This document shows, piece after piece, positions 27,101 to 36,919 of a stretch of DNA of 64,000 nucleotides; the first letter of the stretch is position 1; each line of letters opens with the position of its first letter. The notes under the pieces are model-generated. The model was not told the DNA's origin, searched no databases, and was given only the letters and a program-made list of their open reading frames with translations. Location of the stretch: assembly GCA_030248295.1 (NCBI GenBank), contig JASANH010000812.1, forward strand, positions 496,001 to 560,000, written 5' to 3'. The DNA is from Mesodorylaimus sp. YZB2_4. Taxonomy: Eukaryota > Nematoda > Enoplea > Dorylaimida > Dorylaimidae. A program made the translations under genes and the position numbers.

Positions 27101-29834
27101 CTTTAAGTAATACTGTCAGAACAATTTCTATGCCATTGAGACATAAAAAATTGCAAATTTTAACACAGTCCTCTGCTGCTCCGCTGCATAGTATACAGCC
27201 CTCCGGTACACTATCTTAGGTTGGATGTACAAGTAGCCCTAAATTTTAGTGGGCATGGTCTGTATCAGTCTGCTTCGAACAGTATGCTGCATCGTGTGTT
27301 ATCATCCTACAGTATGCAATATGTCATTTGCTGGCATGCGTAGTGAATAGGAATCAAAACTGGAAGTCGCGGCATGATAAAACAGAATTACTTCATGTGA
27401 GTCTGACTGATAATGTGAAAACAAAAACAAAAAAAACGCAAAAAAGTGAAAATAACGATCACAAAATAACATTTTGAGACTGATGTCAATAACAATATTT
27501 CAAACACTCGACTCTACTTTTTGGAATAATAGTGTCTCGGTAAAAATCACAATTTGGATAACTGAATGAAATGCAATCATCGATGCCGAATGCCGTCTTG
27601 ACCTTATCAAAGAAGACTTATTTGTAAAAGAATATATTTAAAAAAATAATTTTTCTTACTACACGCTTATATCCAACAGAATATTGACAATTTGGAGACT
27701 TCTTTCGAGTCAGATTAAGTAATTTGGGCAAATCATTATCTTGAATTCCTGAACACCCAGTTGATGGGCTACCTAAAAAAGAGAGGCTGCGTCATGATCA
27801 AAAATTAGTTTAACAAAAAAATTTAAGCAGATTTCGATTTCGAGCTGAGAGTTTTTTATCTCCAGAACTAGACGACTGCAAGCAAGGTTCGTAGACGAAG
27901 GAGATGATAAACGTTATCCTGTGCTCCACTGCGCTGTAGAACAGTACAGGATGTTGAAGTGGTGTACTGGAGTACTGTAATAGGTACTCCAGAAGGGTAC
28001 AGTTCAGTCCTGGATTCCACCATGGCAATTGAGGAGATCTACGCAAAGTCTGACTCACAATCAGTAGTAGCTATCTACAGAGTCCGATTCTACAGTAGAT
28101 CTCCTCTACTGCCATGCTGGAATTTCAGGATTGCACTGTTTCGGAGGGCTGCACAGTACTACTTCAGAATATGTAAAAACCTACTCTACTAGTACTAGAC
28201 ATAGTATACTGAAGATCTCCAGCTGTGGATCCCCAGCACTGTTTACAATACTGTATATGTAGAACAGTACTATCCTTGGGCTACAGAATATCAGTCCAGT
28301 AGGACCCTGTAGATCCAGCAATGAGAACAGCACACTGAAAGACAGGATCTGTAGTACTGTCCTGCGGGACTATATTTTGCACCAGCATCATTACAGTACT
28401 CCAGTACACCATTTCACCATTCTGTACTGGTCTACAGTACCCTGTAGCCTGCAGTGTCATGAGTGAAAATCTGTAATAAAGAATACTGTGCTGTGTATTT
28501 ACACTATGCATATCCGGGACAGTATTGTCCTGCACCCTGGAACCGCTACTATAACGGTCCATGACACTGTAGGTTCCCAGGTATACAGTGTCAAAAATCG
28601 CACCAGTACTGTCCTGGATCTGCATTGTGCAAATACACATAACAGTATCCTCTCTGATGTAATTTAATATGGCAACCTGCGTGCCTACTGCACTGAGCAA
28701 ACTTCTTACCATCTGGGCACTTGCACTCGACGCATCCGAAATCTTTCTGGATGGCCGTGCATTCACCAAAGCAACCAGGTTCTGCTCGACAGTCTGAAAC
28801 AGGCATCTTTTCATAACAGTCTCGGAAAACCACAGTGGTCCTTACTATGCGCGCATACTGTAGCGCTGACGAACAAAACTTCATCGAAAGTTAATTGAGC
28901 ATCGAATCCTTGCATCAAAATGACCCTTACAGCTGGCTGTTCAGAAAGAACTGTTTCCGATGGGACTCTTCGATTAGATTGCAATTGCTAAAAATGTTAT
29001 GATTAGTTCCTGAAGAAAATTTAGCTCTTATGGAAAATGACTTACATAGAATCGACCATGGAGATTGCCACTTTCGTCGTAGGTGATAACTCGGATTTCA
29101 GGATTAATACGAGTTTGTATACTCATTTTGTACAAATCGACAGTTTTATTGAACACTAATCGGACGTATCGATAAGAGCCATTGATCACTTGCTCCCAAT
29201 ATGTGCCATCATCGAAATCCAATCGACCACGACCTTGCAACATTTGATCACTATTCATCGAATAGGTGTGACAAAAATCTGAAATCGATTTAATTTTAAG
29301 ACGTCGTTTAGTAAGCAGGAACATAAAAACTGTTTGAATTTGGCGCCATTTTATCTGTTTAGCTCATATTCAAATTTTTAGCTTCTAGGGTAAATTTAAA
29401 TCAAAAACTGAAACTTCGAAAGTTGAACGTAATTCAGAATTAAAAAGTCTAAAAACATTTCATTCTTAATGTCATCTGAATATTAAAATTATTATTTTCT
29501 TCCAAAATTTACATAAGTTTTATGTTAAATCTGTAACTGAAATTAAACCTAATCCTGAACCTAAACTAAATCTGATCTGTATCTTAACAGTGGTAGCTGA
29601 AATCTAAAACCTGAGCTTTGGATTGAATGAGAGCCATGATCAACATTTTGATCAACTTTATCAGGATAATTAGCTGGCGCCAGTTCAGGCGGGAAATTCA
29701 AATTTAAATCAATTGCTTATGATCTTAGTCATTAATCGTCACAGCCCCTTACTTTGTCCAACCGTTTCTTTGACGACCACTAAAACGCAAAGACTAAGAC
29801 AAAGAAACATGGTGGCCGTGTGTTTCGAGTGCAT
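9189..29834 (-). CDS. Secreted double haem-peroxidase (Dblox-like), 27 exons
   Basis: Exons on the minus strand: 29834-29753, 29278-29046, 28987-28846, 28793-28710, 25301-25167, 25112-25007, 24132-23906, 23008-22835, 22705-22451, 22265-22176, 22124-21740, 20012-19707, 19300-19128, 18918-18813, 18473-18409, 18148-18038, 17981-17845, 17522-17363, 16704-16531, 16467-16291, 12653-12441, 12383-12256, 11383-11025, 10515-10294, 9759-9590, 9451-9343, 9291-9189. Every junction is GT-AG and phase-compatible; the sum is 4626 nt, 1541 aa. Order: signal peptide (1-27), galactose-binding-like segment (28-150), antistasin-like Cys module (about 150-180), propeptide, peroxidase domain 1 (about 261-854), linker/propeptide (855-937), peroxidase domain 2 (938-1541). 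No signal peptide occurs between the domains and the phase-1 junction joins them, so I read one gene. Least certain: the 5' edge of exon 5 (25301) and possible missed exons in the 28709-25302 intron. Confidence 0.88.
10790..10985 (+). mobile_element. SINE-like element, copy 1
   Basis: Lies in an intron of the peroxidase gene. The 5' half resembles a tRNA: GTGGCCTGTTGGGTTAGG as an A-box-like region and GTGTTCGACTCGC as a B-box/T-arm. The body contains AAATCATTTCGAGTAAAATG and ACCCTCGAGTGCGCATAAGC, followed by an (ATGAAC)n tail. The body and tail recur in opposite orientation at 19311-19440 and, more diverged, at 59400-59500. Internal Pol III-type boxes, a shared body and a simple-repeat tail are the hallmarks of a tRNA-derived SINE. 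Confidence 0.65.
13040..13160. repeat. CTGACC-type simple repeat, copy A
   Basis: Irregular tandem CTGACC and CTTGACC hexamers followed by a GACCCCTCAAAAAATTTTCTGAC-like block. A second copy with the same order of blocks lies at 15285-15430, so this is a dispersed unit rather than an isolated microsatellite. Both lie in the 3.6-kb intron between exons 20 and 21 of the peroxidase gene. Confidence 0.75.
14812..14860. repeat. Perfect 18-bp hairpin
   Basis: ATTCTGTCGTCCCTTTTT (14812-14829) is repeated as its exact reverse complement at 14843-14860 around a 13-base loop. It sits in a peroxidase intron, with no gene nearby on either strand that would explain it as a terminator. Confidence 0.85.
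15285..15430. repeat. CTGACC-type simple repeat, copy B
   Basis: Shares the CTGACC tract and the following GACCGACCCCTCAAAAAA block with 13040-13160. The two are direct repeats about 2.2 kb apart. Confidence 0.75.
16780..17290. repeat. ATCGAT/GATTGAT-rich low-complexity intron sequence
   Basis: Fills most of the intron between exons 18 and 19 of the peroxidase gene with overlapping ATCGAT, TGATTGAT and ATTAAT words and no fixed period. The same words are abundant in EF-G1 introns near 2515-2560, 5150-5290 and 5500-5570. Confidence 0.8.
18480..18800. repeat. AAATTCGAA-type AT-rich low-complexity sequence
   Basis: Degenerate tandem words such as AAATTCGAAACTCAAAATT fill the intron between exons 14 and 15 of the peroxidase gene. 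A similar stretch occurs at about 29340-29600 in the first intron. Confidence 0.7.
19311..19440 (-). mobile_element. SINE-like element, copy 2
   Basis: The reverse complement matches copy 1 (10790-10985) through AAATCATTTCG, GTAAAATGTG, ACCCTCGAGTGCGCATAAGC and the ATGAACATG tail. The tRNA-like head is missing or too diverged to see. It lies in the intron upstream of peroxidase exon 13. Confidence 0.65.
20538..21526. repeat. 21-bp minisatellite, about 47 copies
   Basis: Near-perfect tandem array of CTTATCAACCCACTTTATTTC. The main variant swaps AACCC for AGCCC. One 22-bp unit near 21370 shifts the frame. Because the period is a multiple of three, the minus strand shows a long open frame of repeating [14 protein letters not shown] heptads. 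It lies wholly inside the intron between peroxidase exons 11 and 12, with no splice sites joining it to the gene. Seed-like copies (CTTATCAGCCCAC) appear at 26097-26146. Confidence 0.95.
23441..23760. repeat. Degenerate tandem repeat of about 32-38 bp
   Basis: About nine diverged copies of a unit like GGTAAAAGTTAGTTTCAGAC followed by AGGGCTGCACG. Located in the intron between peroxidase exons 7 and 8. Each unit contains TTTCAGAC, which resembles a 3' splice site, so the array multiplies decoy acceptors. Confidence 0.75.
27910..28680. repeat. Cluster of AGTACTGTA palindromic words
   Basis: Dozens of overlapping TACAGTACT, CCAGTACTG and CTGTAGATC words in both orientations, without a fixed period. 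It fills part of the 3.4-kb intron downstream of the antistasin-like exon. Open frames across it are produced by the repeated words. Confidence 0.7.
28710..29834 (-). other. N-terminal module: signal peptide, galactose-binding-like and antistasin-like parts
   Basis: Exon 1 encodes a hydrophobic leader (core [19 protein letters not shown]) joined in phase 1 to exon 2. Exons 2-3 give a beta-rich segment containing [19 protein letters not shown] and a repeated aromatic/hydrophobic pattern, which resembles a discoidin or galactose-binding fold only loosely. Exon 3 ends in VCAH and exon 4 continues [12 protein letters not shown]...DFGCVECKC. The spacing Cx5Cx3C...GCx2CxC fits the antistasin family, whose members are best known as protease-binding modules. 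The short intron 28845-28794 (52 bp) is needed to keep frame. Function here is not known; an extracellular binding role is inference. Confidence 0.6.
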
Positions 29835-31267
29835 GACGATGGCACTTATGAGTGGGAGAGACGGTGGTAGAATGAACGATAGACCTGGTGGCGCCTTTGA
29901 AGAAAGAGTTTCTAAACCTAAATTATATATATAGTGGTAGAAAGAAACAGAAACCGTACGACCGCTTGACCCAGTGATTAGAATCTGTTCTTGTCCAACC
30001 ATGGAATGACGTAGATTTCATTGATAGTCAAGTCGAACAGAGGAAATTGGAACGCATCTGCGCGGAATATACACTAGATCATAATAGATAAAAATACTTT
30101 TCTTTCACTTTTCAAAAGAAAGTAAACTGTCAAATCGAATCACCCGCCGACCTACTTCCCTTTGTAAGTTTTTGACTCGTTTCCTTTGCCAAATAGACAA
30201 GTTTAATTCCGCACGAAACTTTACCAACGTCGATCGGGGTTTTTGTCAAGGCGTATATCATTTACACGCTTGCCTACAAATTTCGATGGCCTTTATTCAT
30301 TTATCTTTCCAAACCATCTCAAGTGCGTCTGTACTCAATATTTCACAGACGACGCCCATTTTCACAAGCGAGTACATGTGTTGCAAGACGTCACTAATGA
30401 CACTGAACAGGAGTTTTTCTATATTGCTTTTTTACTGAAGTTTTCTACATCAAAAGCGCCAAAACGAAACCCTTTGTCTTTTTTCACATAAGAGATAAGT
30501 TAGCCATGACAAGTTTTAGAAGAGTTCATATCATTCCGACCAAGTCGCAGAGAAAAATACACGAATTGAAGGAGTAGTGCATTCATGGCAGAAAGGTGCA
30601 ACAGATTTTTAAATGAGTCACCTGAGGCTACTTATGGCAATAAGTCAAGTGAAAGAGAGATAAATAATTTGCTGATGCATTTATCAAAGATTCAAACACT
30701 ACAAGGGTCTGATGGTAAAATCAGATTCTGTGCCTACGACAACAAAAATTTTCCAGCTATGTTACCTTAAAAAAGTAAGCCGCTAGATTATCTTTGTAAT
30801 GGAAATAAAACCGTGTGGAGAGGGTGTTCTTGAGTTAGCCGTGGAACTCAAAGCTGCGGTTTCGTCTGGCCAATGTGAACAAAGGTCGAACTGGGTACGC
30901 CATATCGCACGGCTAACAAAAAACTCTTGGTTCAGTTTAGACAGTATGTGAGTGCTAAAGAGTCAAGTGACTTCCTGATGACAAAAGTTGGGCTCTCAAG
31001 CATCATTTCTGGATCGCATATTCAAAGTTTTTATTGAAGAACGCAATCGCGATGGAATGACATATCAGTAAAAATTGTAAAAAGCTTTTTCTAATTTTTA
31101 GTTTCCATTGTCAGAAAAAATCTTCGTTCAGTTTTCTATCCTACTGTGGGCCTTGACCATCGCTTTGTTAGTCTGAAAAAGAAACCTGCACTTTTGACCC
31201 AATTAGGTGGTCTCACTTTTCAGCGGCCTCCAGGCAAAACTTGCCCAAGCTAAAAAGCACACTTACA
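29835..31267. other. Region upstream of the double peroxidase gene
   Basis: It should contain the promoter of the peroxidase gene (transcribed leftward) and the 3' end of the small secreted-peptide gene. I see no TATA box, tRNA or convincing exon. Short open frames at 30172-30491 and 30585-30770 have no splice context or recognisable motif. Confidence 0.5.
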
Positions 31268-31459
31268 TCATTGGTCTCCACGATTGCACCCAGGCGCACT
31301 AGGATCAATGTCGCATTTAAAATCAGGCGCAGGTTCATTCAGGCGATCAAAGTCAGGCGTAAGAGGAAACTCGGAATGGCGTGAGAGTGCAAGACCTGCT
31401 TCAGTCACCGCGGTCCATATCAGGACGCTCAGGCAAAACAGAATCATCAGCTTCTTCAT
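31268..31459 (-). CDS. Candidate small secreted peptide, 63 aa
   Basis: The frame starts with a textbook signal peptide (MKKLMILFCLSVLIWTAV, predicted cleavage after TEAG or nearby). A short mature chain follows with only two cysteines in KCDIDPSAPGCNRGDQ, which could form one disulfide loop. The stop codon TGA is followed one base later by a strong splice donor (GTAAGT at 31264-31259), so the transcript probably has an intron just after the stop. It cannot simply be another first exon of the peroxidase gene, because the stop precedes the donor. I do not recognise the family; a secreted peptide or neuropeptide-like precursor is an inference. Confidence 0.45.
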   Translation of the reverse strand: MKKLMILFCLSVLIWTAVTEAGLALSRHSEFPLTPDFDRLNEPAPDFKCDIDPSAPGCNRGDQ

Positions 31460-33841
31460 TTTGATTTAATAACTTCGAAGGATCACGTCTTGCTGCGAGC
31501 TGTCAACTGCGTATCCCTGCCCTCACGAGCTTAAATGCTAGATACATAGCTTTTGTCTGTGGAGAAGAATCGACAAACGGTGACCTGCTGAGCAAATTTA
31601 AACCACCTAGTCACTGAGATTAATTCAACGATCTGTCAACCACGATGAATAGTCCTCAAGAATTCTTCTTGCTTCCAAGCGAAAATCCTACAAATAAAAG
31701 GTCCCCGCACATTCGTGGTGCCTTGGACACTATCTGCATATTTTCAAGAGTAGAATTGTTCGAGCTTTGGGCCAACGTTTTACTAAGTCTTGGCTTAACG
31801 CGTTGTGAAATTCCTCCTGTACTGATTTAGTAGCGATTGGTGGATTTGTATGCACAGCACGCTTTATCGCCCATGCGAAATGGAATATCTTCTTTCCAAT
31901 ACCATTCTATATCCCTGTGACATGTGATCAAGAACGTTTGCATCAGCCAAAAGCTTCGAGACTACATAAAAGACGAAAAAGTACATGGCATAATGGAAAT
32001 ACGAATACTTTAAAAGTTCTGCAAATGCCCATGCTAGCCAGAAGCTTACAAAAAATTGGTAACTGCAATAGGGTTCGAATCCTACTCGTGCTTTAAATTT
32101 TGCGAATGTAACTCGACAGAAAAAAACACAGCCACTTTCCAAAACTTCTATGTAAAAAATTTTTTTTTGCGCGCAATGTCGAGAAAACTTACTCTTAAAA
32201 AAACATGGATACGCTGAAGACCCTCATTGACACACTCTCCAGTGTACGGAAACATGTTAAAATGGTATGATCTTGTGTGCTGTTATTTTTCATAATTCAT
32301 ACGATGAAGCGCAAAGAAAATGGATTGGTGGATTTAATGCTCAAATTTCCCGCCTGCGTCGCCTAAGCTCTCTATTGCACGCTTGGCACATTTATTTTTG
32401 GGGGAAGTGCCCAATAAGACTTTTTTGATCGGACTGATAAGAAAAGTGCTCCCCCGCAAAAATATGAAAAGACGGAGCGCGCACAGGACAATGAGAAACA
32501 AACATTTGCTATAAGCAGTTGCATAAAAGATTACTGTGGCGCGCCTTTTTCAAATTTTTTTTAGAACGGTGAAATGGTTTTTTTGTGGGGGGGGCGATCT
32601 ATTGTTTAAAAAAGTTTCTTTCAAAACGAAACCTTCGGCAGTGCCACCCTGTCCCCTAAATCCTCCGTACTGTACATAGCTGCATTTTTTCACGTACATT
32701 GTACAGGATGTTTCAAGAAAATTTTTTGGCCAAAATTGTCTGTATTTATATGCTGAGTTTACGATGGGGAATATAATTTTGTACTCTCAATCACCTAGGA
32801 TTTGAATATTCCTAGAGAATAGCATTTCAAAAGTTACAGCCAATAATTTTTTCTGAAATCTTCACCACCTTGTCCGTAAATGTAGTTTAGTGGGTGTTGC
32901 CAATTTTTCTCACTTCCTCAGGCGTCGAGCAGTCATCTCGCCAAATTCGGTCACGCAGCATTTTTCAAATTAGAGTCCCGCCAAAATTGCTTTTAAAAAA
33001 TTTGCGACTAATGCGTTCCCAAAATTTAGTGCAATGTACTGTAGCTTCTGCCCCGAAATTTTGGCGGGAAGCAAATTTCAAATACCACAGACGATGAGAT
33101 CGATGCAAACAACGTAAAACTACGTTCATATCTTTTGCATTGCAGATAAGCCTATGCTGCTGCAAACTGGCACTGCAGGTTGGTCCTTTCTTAGGCCTGT
33201 TTAGCAAATTTCCAGAACTCGCATTATACTATGGGCGCAGAAAGACTGTAAATTTGAATTTTTTTAAGAATTATTTAACAACTCTAAAATAATCATAGGA
33301 ATGAAAGAGCTTCGGGGCGATTTAAATTCAATAAAAAGTTCAGAAACCAATCACCTATGTTTAAACTTTAAACTTCAAACTTTTAACAGACATCGCGGCA
33401 CAAGCAATTTGAAAAAAACTGTTGGGAAAAGGAAGCAGCCTTGTCGTATCCTGCTTCGTCTATACAGTATGTCACCAGGCCATAAAAGCCTTTAATATTT
33501 TACAAGAAATGAAATCCAATCTTTTCCAGTTTATAAGAAATTTCTGCAACATTTTCTTACAAAAAGTTTTCAATGCATTTTCTGTCAGCAGTTTTTTTAT
33601 TCTAAGATGATCTTTTCTAAATTTGTTTTTTTTTTGTGCAAGATAACAAAAAATGTTAGGGAAAGTCAGAAATGTCAGTTTTTGCTTCGCAATGCAGAAA
33701 GCTAGCATTACTTTGAATGAAAATTTGAGAAGTTTTTTCTCAAACCAGCCCACAGAGTAGGATGTGTAAATCAATGGTGCAAGCAGTGTTTTCTGATCAG
33801 CTTTTTCTATTATGCGCGTAACCAGAGGATGATGGATAAGT
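31460..33841. other. Intergenic region, mostly unrecognised
   Basis: Contains a possible dehydratase-like peptide fragment (31864-32050, minus, listed separately), a T-arm-like GGGTTCGAATCC at 32068-32092, a short poly-G run near 32585 and several CCCGCC/AAATTT words (32341, 32964, 33054). Open frames in the AT-rich 33470-33945 part look like chance. Confidence 0.5.
31864..32050 (-). pseudogene. Possible fragment of a 3-hydroxyacyl-CoA dehydratase-like protein
   Basis: The minus-strand frame includes FWLAWAFAELLKYSYF, which resembles the W-x3-E-x2-R-Y-S-(F/Y)-(Y/F) signature of HACD/PHS1 dehydratases of very-long-chain fatty-acid elongation. A hydrophobic segment and a basic tail follow before the stop. 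A possible acceptor (TTTTTTGTAAG) precedes it. No other exon of such a gene is visible on either side, so it may be a relic, an isolated last exon, or coincidence. Confidence 0.25.
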
Positions 33842-34122
33842 TTACACTGGTCGACTATTATGTATTTGCCCTGCCAAATGGGCAATTTCCTCGCAGCTTC
33901 GACTTTGCTCGTAGGCTGGTGGCGGATATGGTAGCATATTTTCATAACGGATGTTCGAAGATGGATGTGCGGGGCGAGGGTTCGGAAGCTCGCGAGTGGA
34001 AGGGCGAGCCGGAGGCGCAGATCGGTTCCGGATGTCGTCCATACGCATCACCGAGTAGACTTATACAACAGCTAAGTATATGCCAGCCACCTCATTTTCT
34101 ACCGTTCTCATTCCTGATATAG
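33842..34122. other. GC-rich segment open in several frames
   Basis: Both strands are open here. The minus frame (33842-34051) reads like a proline-rich cytoplasmic tail with a PY motif (LPYPPPAYEQSRSCEEIAHL). The plus frame (33829-34122) reads MMDKFTLVDYYVFALPNGQF. Neither has clear splice partners. The segment lies about 300 bp left of a strong plus-strand donor (CACAAG|GTAAGC at 34453) and may be part of a promoter or 5' exon for the 36.3-kb gene. Confidence 0.3.
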
Positions 34123-36275
34123 ATTCGGCTTGCAATCGACTCGGACGCGAGCAGGCAAAGTGCGGCCATAGACCCTAGTTTTTTTCTTTTTTCCATCACT
34201 CTCTTTCTTTTCACTCGACAGCAATCCCCTACGCGCTCTCGAGACACCCCGCTAGACGTCTCGGCGCGAAGGTGCCATTTGAGCCTAGCCATTTACGAAT
34301 GACCGAATAGCTGCAACTCAGTCCGCCAAGGCACCCACGTTCCGTCCCCCCCCCCCCCCCCGCTGGCCCCCTAAAGTGAAAAGGCAAGAGGAGAAGGTCT
34401 AAAAAAGAGAAAACCATTTGAGTCAAAGAAAGCACGCCGTTCGTCGTCACAAGGTAAGCTTAGTTTGTGATTTGGCTAAATGGTGTTTGGGGATAAGAGA
34501 TTTTTTTATTTGTTGATCGATCGACTCTCTTAATCTTCCAGCAGTCAAAAAATAGGTGCCATGCCGCGAGCTCTCACAAAATGTACAACAGCTCCAAATC
34601 GTCAGTTTTGACGAAGAACGACGTGCTTCCTTTCACGTAGATCGTTGTTCTCATTTTTTAGATCTTCGTCATGTGCTTTATCAATTTCGGGGTAAGGGGT
34701 ATTAAGAAATCTGAAAAATGAACTCCCGCGCAAATAAATTTAAATTAAATTTCCAAAATTTTAGGATCCTCCTGGTTATTACACCTAACAGTACTGAAAC
34801 AACTGACACAGTAAAATATATTTAGTTGAAATTGCAACTTCATATTTTCTGCCACGCCAGAACCAGAGTTCTGCTCCTGTATGTGGAGATGTTATAAGAT
34901 ATCGCGAGCGGGAATTCAAATGGTACTTTTTTTTGACAAAACCGAAGACCCAGTAGCTTTGACTAATTTTTCGGATACTGTGTTTAGTTTACCATAACTC
35001 ATACCGTTAGCGCATTCGCTTTTTTTAGGATTTTCAAAAGCACAATTTTGCCCACCCTATGTGCTTTTAATCATGTAGACCCATGTGCGACTGTGAAGAA
35101 TTGTGAACCTTCCAGTTATCAGACCTTACAAGGTCATTTTAGTTTCATGATTTTATCCATCTCCCTCATCCACAAATTTGGTACTGCATATCTGTATCCC
35201 CCCCCCCCCACCCAAGGGGTGCATACACTTCAATTTACAAGGCAGGCACCAAAAATGACATTTTTAAAGGCTTATCTGGAATGGAACTATATTTTACACA
35301 TCCAGGCCATAGTTTGGCAGCTGGCAGCTGGATCCAGACGTTTTCATGCAGGGAAACTCTATTTTACCTTGTAAGTAGGACAAGAAAGTGCAGCGTAATG
35401 TCGCTCTCATCTGGCAAAGCTGGCATCATAAATATCATATTGTTAGCATCTAGTCCAAAAATTTTTTGGTTGCGTAAAATATAGTTTCAGCACGATGGAT
35501 CTTGTGGATTTTTAAGTGTGTAATGCGATGTTTAAAGTGGACCTCCGACGTCAACAAAAAATATTTTAGCCTTCAGCCTGGTTGTCGAAGTTGTTTATGA
35601 ACTAGATACCACGCTGATGTTTGAGTGCTGCCAGGATTCCTCGGAGTAATCATCGTCATCAGGTCAGGATAGACGGCTAGCATTATTGATGGAAAGCGAC
35701 CTAGGAAGTTCCGCTCTCGGTCCAATCGATATAGAAATGTATGTATCAGCGTGCAGTGCCCATTTTTTCCCACGTGAACTTCCTTTATCCATATTTATTC
35801 ATAGAAGGCATAGATCTGGATAATTACGCACTCGGGTGCAAGGGGCAATGCGCAAATGAGTGGCATCAAAAGAGCAGCTAACGACTCCTACCTACAGTAT
35901 TCACCAGGGCACAGGTCTACTCTCATTGAACCTGGGACTTCTTTGTTCTCAATTTAAATTCCCGCCAACAAGTATGTTGCCACTTATAGCAGTCATTGAG
36001 TTGGATTTTGGATTTTCTTGTTTTCTGATTATGAAAGTAAAATCCAGGTTTAAGTTCAGCGGATGAAATTTACGTTTCAACGTTGCCCGCAATTCTTTTG
36101 CTTTTTCGAAATTAAACCTAGCGCGGCTGTCACGAATTTCGTCTGCTGTAGGTATAATTTTGCGGGAATTCAAATTTCGGCAAGCTTACGTTCGTGGACC
36201 GCAGGATAAACACCAAAAATTGATCAAAATTTATGGCCGTTCTCTTCAATAGCGTTATCTTATTGCAGCTTTTTA
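34123..36275. other. Upstream region of the 198-aa gene
   Basis: Has a CT-rich and GC-rich stretch at 34180-34360 with a poly-C run (34346-34361), a strong donor at 34453, a poly-C run at 35198-35209, and CCCGCC words at 34713, 34905, 35950 and 36160. The donor at 34453 and the acceptor at 36275-36276 could bound a 1.8-kb 5'-UTR intron. No coding exon is convincing. Confidence 0.45.
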
Positions 36276-36322
36276 GGCTATCAATCGCATCACACACTAA
36301 TTAATCAATTAATCAATCTCCG

Positions 36323-36919
36323 ATGATGAATAACAAACCGCATAGCCATCGATCATGCGAAAAAATTCAAGGTCGCGTGTCCCCAGATTTTCGCAGTGTG
36401 CAATCGTCACTCGACTCATCCAAGGACGCGCAGCTGTTCGTTCCCGTATCCAGTGATCACCTGCATCGCTGCCCATCCCTGTCAGCAGTGGACTCTGGTT
36501 CTTATAGTGGTGGGCACGAACACAGATCTAAATTGGGTGTCGGGCACGCAACAACTGACGCTCATAGTACACCCCAGAAAAATATGCGCAGTCGAACACC
36601 CACTTTTTCTAGTCGAAATCCCTATTCAGCCGATGGAGTAGGGTTTAGTGCGGGAAGATCAGGCTTCTTGTCAGCCCCTTTAATGGCCATGGGTCGAAGT
36701 GTATCGTGGGGTGCTATCGATCAAATCGGTCTGAGTACTTCGTCCGATATGCACTATCACCATCAACAACATCAGCACCAACAAGGCGGACACCTGGACG
36801 AAGACGAGGTCTACAGACAAATATGCCGGGCCAAAGCCGAAGCAAAAACTGTCAGCACAGTCAATGGCTGTTTGTACATTGATTATAAATTTATTGGTCA
36901 ATTACCACCTAATTATTAG
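36323..36919 (+). CDS. Unknown intronless protein, 198 aa
   Basis: One uninterrupted frame with two adjacent ATGs at its start. An acceptor-like TTTTAG lies at 36271-36276, 46 bp before the ATG, and a polyadenylation signal AATAAA at 37027-37032, so the transcript limits look real. The first 140 residues are Ser/His-rich and probably disordered, with possible phosphosites such as RSRTPTFSSRNPYS and GRSVSWGAI. A His/Gln run (YHHQQHQHQQGG) follows. The C-terminal 45 residues are more ordered (DEDEVYRQICRAKAEAK, then a short hydrophobic end finishing PPNY). I recognise no family. It could be the last exon of a longer gene whose upstream exon ends at 34452. Confidence 0.6.
   Translation: MMNNKPHSHRSCEKIQGRVSPDFRSVQSSLDSSKDAQLFVPVSSDHLHRCPSLSAVDSGSYSGGHEHRSKLGVGHATTDAHSTPQKNMRSRTPTFSSRNPYSADGVGFSAGRSGFLSAPLMAMGRSVSWGAIDQIGLSTSSDMHYHHQQHQHQQGGHLDEDEVYRQICRAKAEAKTVSTVNGCLYIDYKFIGQLPPNY

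Noticed and set aside
28281..28814. 177-aa minus-strand frame as one exon
   Set aside because: Only 28710-28793 is a real exon (antistasin-like). The rest crosses a splice donor into the AGTACTGTA repeat cluster.
31259..31270. TGA of the 63-aa peptide read as selenocysteine
   Set aside because: No SECIS-like element was found and the donor right after the stop gives a simpler explanation.
33472..33945. 157-aa minus-strand frame
   Set aside because: AT-rich, lysine/phenylalanine-biased, no motif or splice context, and it overlaps another frame; likely chance.
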